From: Labrys wisconsinensis
Lineage (GTDB): Bacteria; Pseudomonadota; Alphaproteobacteria; Rhizobiales; Labraceae
DNA: 64,000 bases
Direction: 5' to 3'
NCBI RefSeq assembly: GCF_030814995.1
Contig: NZ_JAUSVX010000002.1
Span: 124,001 to 188,000 of the forward strand
In this document: positions 29,672-40,466 of the stretch, in pieces
Layout: every line of letters begins with the position of its first letter
Numbering within the stretch: position 1 is the stretch's first letter
Position numbers and translations under genes: made by a program
Notes under the pieces: model-generated
Seen by the model: only the letters and a program-made list of their open reading frames with translations
Database searches by the model: none
What the model was told of the DNA's origin: nothing

Positions 29672-30751
29672 CTACGGAGCCGCCCCCACCGGCGTGCGGC
29701 TCCGCAGGGCCAGCCAGTGCTTCTTGTAGGCGAGCACCGGCGCCTCGACGAAGTGCCAGGAGGCGGCGGCGCAGGCCGCCGCGAGCGGCAGGGCCAGGAG
29801 GAAGGTGCCGAGGGGATGCAGGCCGGGCACGGCGAAGGTCGTGACCTGCAGCGACAGCCAGCCGTAGATGTAGATGCCGTAGGAGAGGTCGGTGGCGTCG
29901 GTCAGGCGGCGGATCGGGCCGCCCGGCAGCATGGCGAGGACCAGCGCGCCATAGCCGAGCGCGACATAGCCGAGGGGATGGCCGAGGAAGGTGCCGGAGC
30001 CGAGCCACCACAGCACCAGCAGCGCTGCCGCGACGGGCGGCGACAAGGGCAGGCGGTCGCGCCAGCGATAGGCCGCGACCCCGATGAGGAAGCAGCTGGC
30101 GAAGCGCACGACATGGCCCTTGGCGCCGATGGTCTCGGCGACGTCGGCGTCATGGGCGCCGGCGGCGAGGGCGACGAGGGCGAAGACGGCGAGAAACAGT
30201 GCGAGCCGCCGGTCGCTGGCGAGAATCCCGGCGAGCGACAGGCCGACCAGGCCGAGATAGCAGGCCGCCTCGTATTTCAGGGTCCAGAGCGGGATGTTGA
30301 GGTCGTAGGGCACGGGCAGCCCGCCGAACACGCCGGGCAGGCCGGCATTGCCGTCGAAGATCAGCATGGTGCGGGCGATGTAGCGCCAGAAGCCGGCATC
30401 CTCGAAATAGGCGGCGAGCGGACGCGCCGTCACCACCGGACCGACCACCAGGGCGACGAACAGGGCGTAGACCACCACCGCCGGCATGATCCGCATCACC
30501 CGGGCGAAGGCGAAGGCCATGAGGCGGGGCGAGCGCTCCAGGCTGGCGCTGATCATCACGCCCGAGAGCACGAAGAACACGTCGACGGCGAGGCCGCCGA
30601 GGTCGAAGCCGGGCACCTCGCCGGGCGCCAGCGCCAGCCGGCCGGAGACCACCGTGCTGGAATGGGCGGCGAGCACGGCGACCGCCGCCGCCAGGCGGAT
30701 CGCGGAGAAATTGTTGCGGCCCGGAGCCGCGATCTCGCCGAGGGTGCGCAT
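29672..30751 (-). CDS. Acyltransferase family 3 membrane protein
   Basis: The 359-residue protein has about ten hydrophobic helices and opens with GRNNFSAIRLAAAVAVLAAHSS, the arginine-plus-histidine signature of family 3 acyltransferases (OafA/NodX-like), followed by GGLAVDVFFVLSGVMISAS. These integral membrane enzymes transfer acyl groups, often acetyl, to cell-surface polysaccharides or lipids. It ends with the usual short basic tail after WHFVEAPVLAYKKHWL. It runs against the lpd-lipA series. REP-like DNA lies between it and lpd. The acceptor is unknown. Confidence 0.9.
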   Translation of the reverse strand: MRTLGEIAAPGRNNFSAIRLAAAVAVLAAHSSTVVSGRLALAPGEVPGFDLGGLAVDVFFVLSGVMISASLERSPRLMAFAFARVMRIMPAVVVYALFVALVVGPVVTARPLAAYFEDAGFWRYIARTMLIFDGNAGLPGVFGGLPVPYDLNIPLWTLKYEAACYLGLVGLSLAGILASDRRLALFLAVFALVALAAGAHDADVAETIGAKGHVVRFASCFLIGVAAYRWRDRLPLSPPVAAALLVLWWLGSGTFLGHPLGYVALGYGALVLAMLPGGPIRRLTDATDLSYGIYIYGWLSLQVTTFAVPGLHPLGTFLLALPLAAACAAASWHFVEAPVLAYKKHWLALRSRTPVGAAP

Positions 30752-30861
30752 GGCACGAGATAAGCAGACGTGATGCTACCATCCCGTTAAGCGCGCGCGC
30801 CTGCGCGCCGCGCAGGGCAGGCATGCCGGCGCCAGCGTGCATCAATCCTTAAGGCCGGGCG

Positions 30862-31140
30862 ATGCAGTCTCGACGGGGGCGCCGGAGTGTCGCCGTGGAC
30901 TGGTCGGACTGGCTCGATCTCGGGCTGACCGCCGTGATGGCGGGCACGGCGGTGCGCCTCTACACCGGCCAGGTCTTCGCCGCCTGGGACTATCTCCTAG
31001 CCGCCATCGTCGGCGCCTATGCCGCCCCCTTCGCACTTCACACTTTCGTTCCCGAGATCGAGGACCTATTTGTCTTGTTCTCCGGGTTCGGCGGCGCGCT
31101 GATCGGCTGCCTCGTCCGTGATATGCTACCCAAGCCCTAG
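30862..31140 (+). CDS. Small integral membrane protein of unknown function
   Basis: This 92-residue protein is not recognised. It has a basic N-terminus, then three hydrophobic segments (about residues 19-33, 40-58 and 69-85) with acidic residues between the second and third (VPEIEDLF). It has a glycine-rich last helix (SGFGGALIGCLV). It lies between the minus-strand acyltransferase and lipA, 111 nt upstream of lipA in the same direction. A length of 92 and codon use like the neighbours support a real gene. The ATG at 30862 is the first in frame; a GTG at 30892 (VAVDWSDW) is an alternative. Confidence 0.65.
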   Translation: MQSRRGRRSVAVDWSDWLDLGLTAVMAGTAVRLYTGQVFAAWDYLLAAIVGAYAAPFALHTFVPEIEDLFVLFSGFGGALIGCLVRDMLPKP

Positions 31141-31251
31141 GCGGGCTGCGCGGGATCGCCGCCGCGGCCGGCCGAGGGCGGTCTTGAGTCTGCGGGGCGC
31201 CGGCGCGGCGTTCGGGGTCCCGCCCGCCCTGCGGCCGTCGCGAGGATCTTC

Positions 31252-32211
31252 ATGCCCGTCGTCATCGATCTCCTGAAGAACGACACCCGCCCGCGCCATC
31301 CGGAGAAGGCGCACCGGCCGGACCAGCCGATCCTGCGCAAGCCGGAATGGATCCGGGTGAAGGCACCGGGCTCGCCGCAATGGCGCGAGACGCAGGCGAT
31401 CGTGCGCGAGAACAAGCTGGTCACGGTGTGCGAGGAGGCCGGCTGCCCCAATATCGGCGAGTGCTGGGAGAAGAAGCACGCCACCTTCATGATCATGGGC
31501 GACACCTGCACGCGGGCCTGCGCCTTCTGCAACGTCAAGACCGGCATGCCCGGCGCGCTCGACCCGGCCGAGCCGGAGAACACCGCCATCGCCGTGGCCA
31601 AGCTCGGGCTGACCCATGTGGTCATCACCTCGGTCGACCGAGACGACCTCGCCGACGGCGGCGCCGAGCACTTCGCGCAGGTGATCCGCGCCATCCGCCG
31701 CCGCAGCCCCGGCACCACCATCGAGGTGCTGACGCCGGACTTCCTGCGCAAGGAGGGGGCGCTGGAGACCGTGGTGGCGGCCCGGCCCGACGTGTTCAAC
31801 CACAACATGGAGACGGTGGCCTCGCGCTACCTCACGGTGCGCCCGGGCGCGCGCTATTTCCACTCCATGCGGCTCTTGCAGAAGGTGAAGGAACTCGATG
31901 CCACCATCTTCACCAAGTCGGGGATCATGGTCGGCCTCGGCGAGGAGCGCAACGAGGTGCTGCAGCTGATGGACGACCTGCGCTCGGCCGATGTCGACTT
32001 CATCACCATCGGCCAATATCTCGCGCCGTCGCGCAAGCACCATCCTGTCGTGGCCTACGTCACGCCCGACGCGTTCAAGGCCTATGAGACCATCGCCTAT
32101 GCCAAGGGCTTCCTGATGGTGTCCTCCTCGCCGCTGACGCGCTCCTCGCACCATGCGGGCGAGGATTTCGCCAGGCTGCGCGCCAACCGCGAGGCCAGGC
32201 TGGGGCGCTGA
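31252..32211 (+). CDS. lipA: Lipoyl synthase
   Basis: This radical-SAM enzyme inserts two sulfur atoms into octanoylated lipoyl domains, including those of pdhB and pdhC upstream. The 319-residue protein shows both iron-sulfur cluster motifs: the auxiliary cluster C60-x4-C65-x5-C71 in [12 protein letters not shown] and the SAM cluster C86-x3-C90-x2-C93 in CTRACAFC. The C-terminal [10 protein letters not shown] block contains the serine that ligates the auxiliary cluster. Normal length, standard location between lpd and ratA. Confidence 0.97.
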   Translation: MPVVIDLLKNDTRPRHPEKAHRPDQPILRKPEWIRVKAPGSPQWRETQAIVRENKLVTVCEEAGCPNIGECWEKKHATFMIMGDTCTRACAFCNVKTGMPGALDPAEPENTAIAVAKLGLTHVVITSVDRDDLADGGAEHFAQVIRAIRRRSPGTTIEVLTPDFLRKEGALETVVAARPDVFNHNMETVASRYLTVRPGARYFHSMRLLQKVKELDATIFTKSGIMVGLGEERNEVLQLMDDLRSADVDFITIGQYLAPSRKHHPVVAYVTPDAFKAYETIAYAKGFLMVSSSPLTRSSHHAGEDFARLRANREARLGR

Positions 32212-32275
32212 TACGCCGCATCTTTGCAAGCGCCGGCCCCAGGGCCATCTGGGGCAAGAGGAGGCCCACCCGTCC

Positions 32276-32743
32276 ATGCCGTCCTTCCGCACCACGCGCC
32301 GCGTCCGGCACCGGGCTGTCGACATGTTCGACCTCGTCGCCGACGTCGACAAATACCCGCTGTTCGTGCCGCTGTGCCAGGCGCTGCGGGTCAGGCGGCG
32401 GACCGAGGAGGCGGACGGGCGCATGGTGGTGGTCGCCGACATGACGGTGGCCTACAAGGTGTTCCGCGAGACGTTCGGCAGCCGCGTCACCCTGGACCGG
32501 GAGAAGCTCGCCATCCTGGTGGAATATCTCGACGGCCCGTTCAGCCACCTGGAGAACCGCTGGAGCTTCCGCGACGACGGGCAGGGCGGCTGCATCGTCG
32601 AGTTCTTCATCGACTACAGCTTCCGTTCGCGCACGCTCGGCATGCTGATGGGCACGATGTTCGACGCCGCCTTCCGCCGCTTCGCCGACGCCTTCGAACG
32701 CCGGGCGGATGCGGTCTACGGCAAGGCGGTGCCGGCGGGCTGA
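32276..32743 (+). CDS. ratA: RatA/Coq10-family START-domain protein
   Basis: The 155-residue protein is a single START-like domain: MPSFRTTRRVRH followed by MFDLVADVDKYPLFVPLCQALRV, the Coq10/RatA signature. E. coli RatA was described as an inhibitor of ribosome subunit association; alphaproteobacterial relatives are closer to Coq10, which binds ubiquinone, so that role is at least as likely. The ATG at 32276 is where homology begins. It follows lipA by 64 nt and precedes a REP-like inverted-repeat element. Confidence 0.88.
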   Translation: MPSFRTTRRVRHRAVDMFDLVADVDKYPLFVPLCQALRVRRRTEEADGRMVVVADMTVAYKVFRETFGSRVTLDREKLAILVEYLDGPFSHLENRWSFRDDGQGGCIVEFFIDYSFRSRTLGMLMGTMFDAAFRRFADAFERRADAVYGKAVPAG

Positions 32744-32768
32744 GGGATGGGGACAGGATGTGGCGCTG

Positions 32769-32962
32769 AAAAGCCTTCTCCGCGAAGCGGGGAAGGTGGC
32801 GCCACGTAGTGGCGACGGATGGGGTGTGGTCCGCGAGGATTGCGCGGCCGACCGATCCTGCACCAGCGTGGTGCCAGCCGAACGCAGGTTCCGACCTGCC
32901 CGCCACACCCCATCCGACCTTGCTTCGCAAGGCCACCTTCCCCACTGCGTGGAGAAGGCTTT
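32769..32962. repeat. REP/BIME-like element between ratA and cinA
   Basis: The ends are inverted: AAAGCCTTCTCC at 32769 pairs with GGAGAAGGCTTT ending at 32962. Internal parts also match in inverted order (GGGGAAGGTGGC with GCCACCTTCCCC, GGATGGGGTGTGG with CCACACCCCATCC). Each half folds on its own, for example CCTTCTCCGC with GCGGGGAAGG around GAA, and GCCAC-GTA-GTGGC. The centre carries no gene. The arrangement is that of a pair of REP units or a short non-autonomous element. Confidence 0.75.
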
Positions 32963-32972
32963 CGCGCGCCGC

Positions 32973-33482
32973 TCACCCCACCACAGCATGGTCCTTGGCG
33001 AGGTGCAGCAGGAGATCCAGCGCCTGCGTCACCGACCGTGTCCGCACGACATCGCGGCCGACGTCGCCGAAGCGGCGCTCGATGTGGAGGCTGCGCCCAT
33101 CCGCGAGGCTGGCGGCGAAATGCACCAGGCCGACGGGCTTTTCCGCCGAGCCGCCGCCCGGCCCGGCAATGCCGGTGATCGCGACGGACAGGCCCGCCTT
33201 GGAATGCCGGATCGCGCCCTCGGCCATGGCGCGGGCGACAAGCTCGCTGACCGCGCCGTGCTCGCCGATCAGCGCCGGCGGCACCCCCAGCATCTCGGCC
33301 TTCGCCGCGTTGGAATAGGTGACGAAGCCGCGGTCGACCACGTCGGAGGAGCCGGCGACGGCGGTGAGCGCTGCGGCGACCAGGCCGCCGGTGCAGGATT
33401 CGGCGGTCGCGACCAGGAGGCCCTTGGCTTGGCAGGCCCCGAGCACGATGCGGGCGAGCTCGATGGTGGTGTGGTCGATCAT
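32973..33482 (-). CDS. pncC: CinA C-terminal domain family, nicotinamide-nucleotide amidohydrolase
   Basis: The 169-residue protein is the stand-alone CinA C-terminal domain: LVATAESCTGGLVAAALTAVAGSSDVV, GFVTYSNAAKAEMLGV, SVAITGIAGPGGGS and KPVGLVHFA. It hydrolyses nicotinamide mononucleotide to nicotinate mononucleotide in pyridine nucleotide recycling. The start ATG (33482-33480) overlaps the ispDF stop by one base as TGATG, so the two are translationally coupled, an arrangement common in this order. Confidence 0.94.
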   Translation of the reverse strand: MIDHTTIELARIVLGACQAKGLLVATAESCTGGLVAAALTAVAGSSDVVDRGFVTYSNAAKAEMLGVPPALIGEHGAVSELVARAMAEGAIRHSKAGLSVAITGIAGPGGGSAEKPVGLVHFAASLADGRSLHIERRFGDVGRDVVRTRSVTQALDLLLHLAKDHAVVG

Positions 33483-34696
33483 CACGAGGCCTCCGGATTG
33501 GTCCAGGGCAGGCGGATGGTGGCCGAAGCCATGGCGGCGATGCCCTCGCGCCGCCCGACGAAGCCGAGCGTCTCCATGGTCGTCGCCTTGACGCCGACCC
33601 GCTCGATGCCGATGCCGGCGATCCCGGCGATGCGCGCCCGCATCGCTTCCCGATGCGGCCCGATCTTCGGCGCCTCGCACAGCAGCGTCACGTCGAGATG
33701 GGCGACGGCGCCGCCGCGCGCGGCGACCAGCCCGACGGCATGGGCGAGGAAGCGGTCGGACGAAGCTCCCTTCCAGCGCATGTCCGAAGGCGGGAAATGC
33801 GCGCCGATATCGCCGTCGCCGATGGCGCCGAGCACGGCATCGGTGAGGGCGTGCAGGCCGACATCGGCGTCGGAATGGCCGCTGAGGCCGCGCTCGTGCG
33901 GGATGCGCACGCCGCAGAGCCAGACATGGTCGCCCTCGGTGACAGCGTGCACGTCGAAGCCGGTGCCGGTGCGCACGTCGCCGAGCGCCGCGAGCGGCGG
34001 GGTGAACAGGCGTTCCGCCGCCTCGAAATCGGCCGGGCCGGTGAGCTTCATGTTGGTCGCCTCTCCCTCGAAGACATACAGGGGATTGCCGGCCCATTCG
34101 GCGACGGCGCCGTCGTCGGTGAGGCCGTCGACGCCGGCCGCCGCCGCCCGCTCATGCGCCTGAAGGATCAGGCCGAAGCGGAAGGATTGCGGCGTCTGCA
34201 CCGAACGCAGGGTCTGGCGCGGCGGCGTGCCGGTGACGCGCTCGTCTCCGTCGACGATCTTGACCGTGTCGGTCACGGGCAGGCCGGGCACGGCGGCGCC
34301 GCGGGCGAGCGCCGCGTCGATGGCGCGGTCGATCAGGGCGGGCGAGGTGAAGGGACGGGCGGCGTCGTGGATCAGCACGATGTCGGGCGGGGCCGGCGCG
34401 AGCGCCCTGAGGCCGGCGAGGCCGGAGGCCTGGCGCGTGCCGCCGCCGGCGACGGGCGGCACCAGCTTGGGCACGCCCTTGGCCGCGGCGGCATAGAGGT
34501 CGCCGTCGTCGGCATGGATCACCGCCAGCACCGCGTCGATGCGCGGATGCTCCGCGAACAGGGCCAGCGAGCGGGCGAGCACGCTCCTGCCGCCGAGCCG
34601 GCGGTACTGCTTGGGCAGGCCGCCGCCGGCGCGGATGCCGCGTCCGGCCGCGACCAGGATCGCGGCGATGCGGGGGGCGGCGGGGGATGTGGGCAT
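33482..34696 (-). CDS. ispDF: Bifunctional IspD/IspF isoprenoid enzyme
   Basis: The 404-residue fusion carries two enzymes of the MEP isoprenoid pathway. IspD occupies about residues 1-225 with the nucleotidyltransferase motif [21 protein letters not shown] split by a glycine, and IHDAARPF and TDDGAVAEW. IspF starts near 243 with [41 protein letters not shown] and the [10 protein letters not shown] metal-binding and substrate blocks. The ATG at 34696 begins the conserved [18 protein letters not shown]; an upstream 144-nt extension has no homology. It overlaps the pncC gene by one base. Confidence 0.95.
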   Translation of the reverse strand: MPTSPAAPRIAAILVAAGRGIRAGGGLPKQYRRLGGRSVLARSLALFAEHPRIDAVLAVIHADDGDLYAAAAKGVPKLVPPVAGGGTRQASGLAGLRALAPAPPDIVLIHDAARPFTSPALIDRAIDAALARGAAVPGLPVTDTVKIVDGDERVTGTPPRQTLRSVQTPQSFRFGLILQAHERAAAAGVDGLTDDGAVAEWAGNPLYVFEGEATNMKLTGPADFEAAERLFTPPLAALGDVRTGTGFDVHAVTEGDHVWLCGVRIPHERGLSGHSDADVGLHALTDAVLGAIGDGDIGAHFPPSDMRWKGASSDRFLAHAVGLVAARGGAVAHLDVTLLCEAPKIGPHREAMRARIAGIAGIGIERVGVKATTMETLGFVGRREGIAAMASATIRLPWTNPEAS

Positions 34697-34842
34697 GGCG
34701 GCTTCCAGGCTGGGACTCTGCTCATAGCGAACGCGCGGCGCCGCGTCACCTCCGCCCGGCGGCCGGGACATCCGGCCGGCGAATCCTCTCGCCAGCCGCG
34801 CGGAACTTGCTACACTCGCCGGCGAAGACAGGGACAGCACTT

Positions 34843-35973
34843 TTGGCGCGCCGCCAGCGGCAGCGACGGAAGTCAGCCGGGACAGAAGCGTTGGAACGGG
34901 GATTGGAGGCCGAGGCGGCGTGGGCGCCCGGCCATGCGGCCGTCACGGCCGCACCGGAGGAGAGGCGGCCGGCGCAGCCGGTCAGGCGCGAGCATACCTA
35001 TGCCGCGATCGACCTCGGCACGAACAATTGCCGCCTGCTGGTGGCGCGGCCGGCCGGCGACGGTTTTCGCGTCATCGATGCCTTTTCGCGAATCGTGCGG
35101 CTCGGGGAGGGACTCAGCCACTCCGGGCGGTTGAACGAAGGCGCGATGGGGCGTGCAATCGAGGCGCTCGGCGTCTGCGCCCAGAAGATGCGCGACCGCC
35201 GGGTCGACCGCGCCCGGCTGATCGCCACCGAAGCCTGCCGCGCCGCCGCCAACGGCGCCGCCTTCATCGAGCGCGTCGGCCGCGAGACCGGGCTGGAGCT
35301 GGAGATCGTCAGCCGCGAGACCGAGGCGCGCCTGGCCGCGGCCGGCTGCGTGCCGCTGATCGACCGCCGCACCGAGGGCGTGGTGCTGTTCGACATCGGC
35401 GGCGGCTCCTCCGAGCTGGTCTGGCTCGGCTTCGAGGGGACGGGCGGGCGGCGCACGCCGGCCATGCGCGGCTGGATCTCGCTGCCGGTCGGCGTCGTCA
35501 CCCTGTCGGAGCGCCATGGCGGCGTGCGCGTCACCCGCCGTGGCTTCGAGGCGATGGTCGAGGACGTCGCCGCGATGCTGGAATGCTTCGAGCACAAGCA
35601 GGCGATCGCCGGGCAGGTGGACCGGCTGCACATGCTCGGCACCTCGGGCACGGTCACCACCATGGCCGGCATCCACCTGCGCCTGCCGCGCTACGACCGG
35701 CGCCGGGTCGACGGGCTGTGGATGTCGGCGGGCGAGCTCGACAGCGTGCTGGAGGAACTGCTCGGCATGTCCTTCGAGGACCGGGTGGCCAATGCCTGCA
35801 TCGGGCCGGAGCGGGCCGATCTCGTGCTCGCCGGCTGCGCCATCCTCGAGGCGATCCGGCGCGCCTTCCCCTGCGAGCGGCTGCGTGTCGCCGACCGCGG
35901 CCTGCGCGAGGGGCTGCTGGTGGAGATGATGGAGCAGGATGGGGTCTGGCGCCGCGGGGACGCCCGCTCGTGA
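34843..35973 (+). CDS. ppx: Exopolyphosphatase/guanosine pentaphosphate phosphatase (Ppx/GppA)
   Basis: The protein has the sugar-kinase/Hsp70-like ATPase fold of Ppx/GppA: phosphate-binding [45 protein letters not shown] and [12 protein letters not shown]. It hydrolyses polyphosphate or pppGpp. The start is uncertain: homology begins at [13 protein letters not shown] near 34993, TTG at 34843 has GGGA upstream, and TTG at 34891 is an alternative. The amino-terminal basic stretch before that is variable. It overlaps rlmE by four bases (GTGA). Confidence 0.9.
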   Translation: MARRQRQRRKSAGTEALERGLEAEAAWAPGHAAVTAAPEERRPAQPVRREHTYAAIDLGTNNCRLLVARPAGDGFRVIDAFSRIVRLGEGLSHSGRLNEGAMGRAIEALGVCAQKMRDRRVDRARLIATEACRAAANGAAFIERVGRETGLELEIVSRETEARLAAAGCVPLIDRRTEGVVLFDIGGGSSELVWLGFEGTGGRRTPAMRGWISLPVGVVTLSERHGGVRVTRRGFEAMVEDVAAMLECFEHKQAIAGQVDRLHMLGTSGTVTTMAGIHLRLPRYDRRRVDGLWMSAGELDSVLEELLGMSFEDRVANACIGPERADLVLAGCAILEAIRRAFPCERLRVADRGLREGLLVEMMEQDGVWRRGDARS

Positions 35974-36758
35974 CCGGCAAGGGGGGCGGAAAGGGCGGCG
36001 CCGGTGGTTCCGGCGGCTCCGGCAAGCGCGGCGGCGAGAAGGGCAGCTCCGGGCGCGGCTATGGCGGGCGCGAGCTCGGCGTGCGGCTGCGCAATGCCCG
36101 GCGCCACAAGCACTCCTCGCAGCTCTGGCTGGAGCGCCAGCTCAACGACCCCTTCGTGGCGCGGGCCAGGCGCGAGGGCTACCGCTCGCGCGCCGTCTAC
36201 AAGCTGATGGAGATCGACGACAAGGCCGGGCTGCTCAAGCCGGGCCGGCGCGTGCTCGACCTCGGCGCCGCGCCCGGCGGCTGGTCGCAGCTCGCGGCCG
36301 ACCGCTGCAGGGCGGCGGAAGGGCCGGAGGGCGGCCGAGGCACGGTGGTGGCGATCGACCTCCTGCCCGTCGACCCGATCCCCGGCGTCGACTTCGTGCA
36401 GATGGACTTCATGGACGATGCCGCGCCGGAGCGCCTGAAGGCGATGCTGGGCGGACCGGCCGACATCGTGCTCTCCGACATGGCCGCCAACACGGTGGGC
36501 CACCGCGCCACCGACCATCTGCGCATCGTCGCCCTGGTCGAGGCGGCGGCGCATTTCGCCGTCGAGGTGCTGGCGCCGGGCGGGGCGTTCCTGGCCAAGG
36601 TGTTCCAGGGCGGCACCGAGAGCGACATCCTCACCCTGCTCAAGCGCGACTTCGCGACGGTGAAGCACATCAAGCCGGCGGCGAGCCGGGCGGGGTCGAG
36701 CGAGATGTATGTGCTGGCGACCGGGTTCAGGGGCGGGGAGGCGGAAGAGGCCCGCTGA
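35970..36758 (+). CDS. rlmE: 23S rRNA 2'-O-ribose methyltransferase RlmE
   Basis: RlmE methylates U2552 in the 23S rRNA A-loop. The 262-residue protein has a SAM-binding VLDLGAAPGGWSQLAA motif and the K-D-K-E catalytic tetrad in RSRAVYKL, LSDMAANTVG, FLAKVFQGG and SSEMYV. A glycine/lysine-rich N-terminal tail of about 35 residues (GKGGGKGGAGGSGGSGKRGG) is unusually basic and likely RNA-binding. Start is GTG at 35970, overlapping the ppx TGA as GTGA. Confidence 0.95.
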   Translation: MTGKGGGKGGAGGSGGSGKRGGEKGSSGRGYGGRELGVRLRNARRHKHSSQLWLERQLNDPFVARARREGYRSRAVYKLMEIDDKAGLLKPGRRVLDLGAAPGGWSQLAADRCRAAEGPEGGRGTVVAIDLLPVDPIPGVDFVQMDFMDDAAPERLKAMLGGPADIVLSDMAANTVGHRATDHLRIVALVEAAAHFAVEVLAPGGAFLAKVFQGGTESDILTLLKRDFATVKHIKPAASRAGSSEMYVLATGFRGGEAEEAR

Positions 36759-38674
<1,916 letters not shown>

Positions 38675-38678
38675 GCCC

Positions 38679-39110
38679 ATGTCGGTCCAGGCCGTGCTGC
38701 TGCCGGTCTTCGCGCAGGTGGCGCTGACCTTCGCGCTGCTGATCCGGCTCGGCCTGATGCGCACCGGCCTGGTGCGCAGCGGCGCGGTCAAGGTGCGCGA
38801 CATCGTGCTCGGCCAGAAGGCCTGGCCGGAGCGCGCCACGCAGACCGGCAACTGCTTCGACAACCAGTTCCAGATCCCGGTGCTGTTCTACGTGCTGACG
38901 GCGCTGGCGCTGATCACCCGCAAGGCCGACCTCCTGTTCGTCGTCCTGGCCTGGGTGTTCGTCATGACGCGCCTCGTGCATGCCGGGATCCATACCGGCT
39001 CCAACCGATTGTCGCAGCGCTTCTACGCCTATGCCGCCGGCGTCGCGGTGCTGCTCCTGATGTGGGTGATCTTCGCCTTGGACATCCTGACGACGGCCGT
39101 GACGCCGTGA
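38679..39110 (+). CDS. MAPEG-family membrane protein
   Basis: The 143-residue protein has four membrane helices and the MAPEG-type pattern NCFDNQFQIPVLFYVLTALAL with RLVHAGIHTGSNRLSQRFYAYAAG, where the NQFQ/N-[EQ]-R-x-x-[EQ]-N-like motif is usually involved in glutathione or substrate binding. Its role here is unknown. It starts 4 nt after guaB and its TGA overlaps the next gene's GTG by 4 nt, so it is part of the guaB-rsmB operon. Confidence 0.88.
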   Translation: MSVQAVLLPVFAQVALTFALLIRLGLMRTGLVRSGAVKVRDIVLGQKAWPERATQTGNCFDNQFQIPVLFYVLTALALITRKADLLFVVLAWVFVMTRLVHAGIHTGSNRLSQRFYAYAAGVAVLLLMWVIFALDILTTAVTP

Positions 39111-40408
39111 CGCCCGCTGCCCGCCTCTCCGCCGCCATCGAGGTGCTCGCGGATATCGACGCCCGCCGCCGGCCCGCCGCCGACGTCCTGAAGGACTGGG
39201 GCCTGGCGCACCGCTTCGCCGGCTCCGGCGACCGCGCCGCCATCGCCAGCCTCGCCTATGACGTGCTGCGCCGCCGCGCCTCCGCCCGCTGGCTGCTCGA
39301 CGCCGAGACCCCGCGCGCGGGCGTCATCGGCATGCTGGCGCTGCAGCGCCGGCTCGATGCCGACGCCATCGCCGCGCTGTTCTCCGGCGAGCGCTTCGCC
39401 CCCGAGCCGTTGACGGCGGCCGAGCGCGAGGCGCTCGTCACCCGCCACCTCGAGGAGGCGCCGCCCGCCGTGCAGGCCGACGTGCCGGACTGGCTGTGGC
39501 CGGCCTTCGCCGGCGCTTTCGGCGCCGAGGCGATCGCCGAAGGGCAGGGGCTGGCCGAGCGCGCGCCGCTCGACCTGCGCGTCAACACGCTGAAGACCAG
39601 CCGCGACAAGGCCGTGGCCGAGCTCTCTCCACTCGGTGCGGCCGAGACGGTGCTGTCGCCCTGGGGCCTGCGGGTGCCGCTCGGCGCCGACGGGCGCGGC
39701 CCCTCGGTGCAGGTGGAGCCCTCCTTCCTCAAGGGCTGGTTCGAAGTGCAGGACGAGGGCTCGCAGATCGCCGCCCTGATCGCCCGCGCCGAGCCCGGCG
39801 AGCAGGTGCTGGACCTCTGCGCCGGCGCCGGCGGCAAGACGCTGGAGCTCGCCGCCACGATGGCCAACAAGGGCCAGATCTACGCCACCGACAGCGACAA
39901 GCGGCGCCTTGCCCCGATCCACGACCGGCTGGAGCGGGCCGGTGCGCGCAACGTCCAGGTGCGCACGCCGCGCGGCGGCCCGCCCGAGCTCGGCGACCTC
40001 GCGGGCCGGATGGACCTGGTGCTGATCGACGCGCCCTGCAGCGGCTCCGGCACCTGGCGGCGCAACCCCGACGCCAAATGGCGCATGCGGCCCAACAGCC
40101 TGGCGGACCGGATCAAGGACCAGGCCGGGGTGCTGCGCCAGGGCGCGGCCGCCGTGAAGCCCGGCGGGCGCCTCGTCTACATCACCTGCTCGGTGCTGCC
40201 GGAGGAGAACGACGGCGCGGTCGAAGCCTTTTTGCGCGGGCAGGACGGGTTCTCGGCGGCCACGCCGGCCGAAGCCCTGGCCGCGGCGGGCTTTGCCGGG
40301 CTCGGCCGCCATGCCTCGCCGCGCGGCCTCGGCGTCCAGCTCACGCCGCGGCGCACGGCCACGGACGGGTTCTACGTGGCGGTGCTGCGGCGCGGCGGCG
40401 ACGCATGA
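39107..40408 (+). CDS. RsmB/NOP-family RNA cytosine-C5 methyltransferase
   Basis: The 433-residue protein has an N-terminal NusB-like RNA-binding region and a C-terminal methyltransferase domain with SAM-binding VLDLCAGAGGKTLELAA. Both cysteines of m5C methyltransferases are present: C311 in DAPCSGSGTWRRNPD and C361 in ITCSVLPEEN. Gene order supports RsmB (16S C967) or a close relative; a methyltransferase of other specificity cannot be excluded. Start is GTG at 39107, overlapping the MAPEG stop as GTGA. Confidence 0.93.
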   Translation: MTPAARLSAAIEVLADIDARRRPAADVLKDWGLAHRFAGSGDRAAIASLAYDVLRRRASARWLLDAETPRAGVIGMLALQRRLDADAIAALFSGERFAPEPLTAAEREALVTRHLEEAPPAVQADVPDWLWPAFAGAFGAEAIAEGQGLAERAPLDLRVNTLKTSRDKAVAELSPLGAAETVLSPWGLRVPLGADGRGPSVQVEPSFLKGWFEVQDEGSQIAALIARAEPGEQVLDLCAGAGGKTLELAATMANKGQIYATDSDKRRLAPIHDRLERAGARNVQVRTPRGGPPELGDLAGRMDLVLIDAPCSGSGTWRRNPDAKWRMRPNSLADRIKDQAGVLRQGAAAVKPGGRLVYITCSVLPEENDGAVEAFLRGQDGFSAATPAEALAAAGFAGLGRHASPRGLGVQLTPRRTATDGFYVAVLRRGGDA

Positions 40409-40466
40409 GCCCCCTTCCACCCATCCCGCGATTGCTTCCTCCATCGTGATCCGCTAGGCGCTCGCC

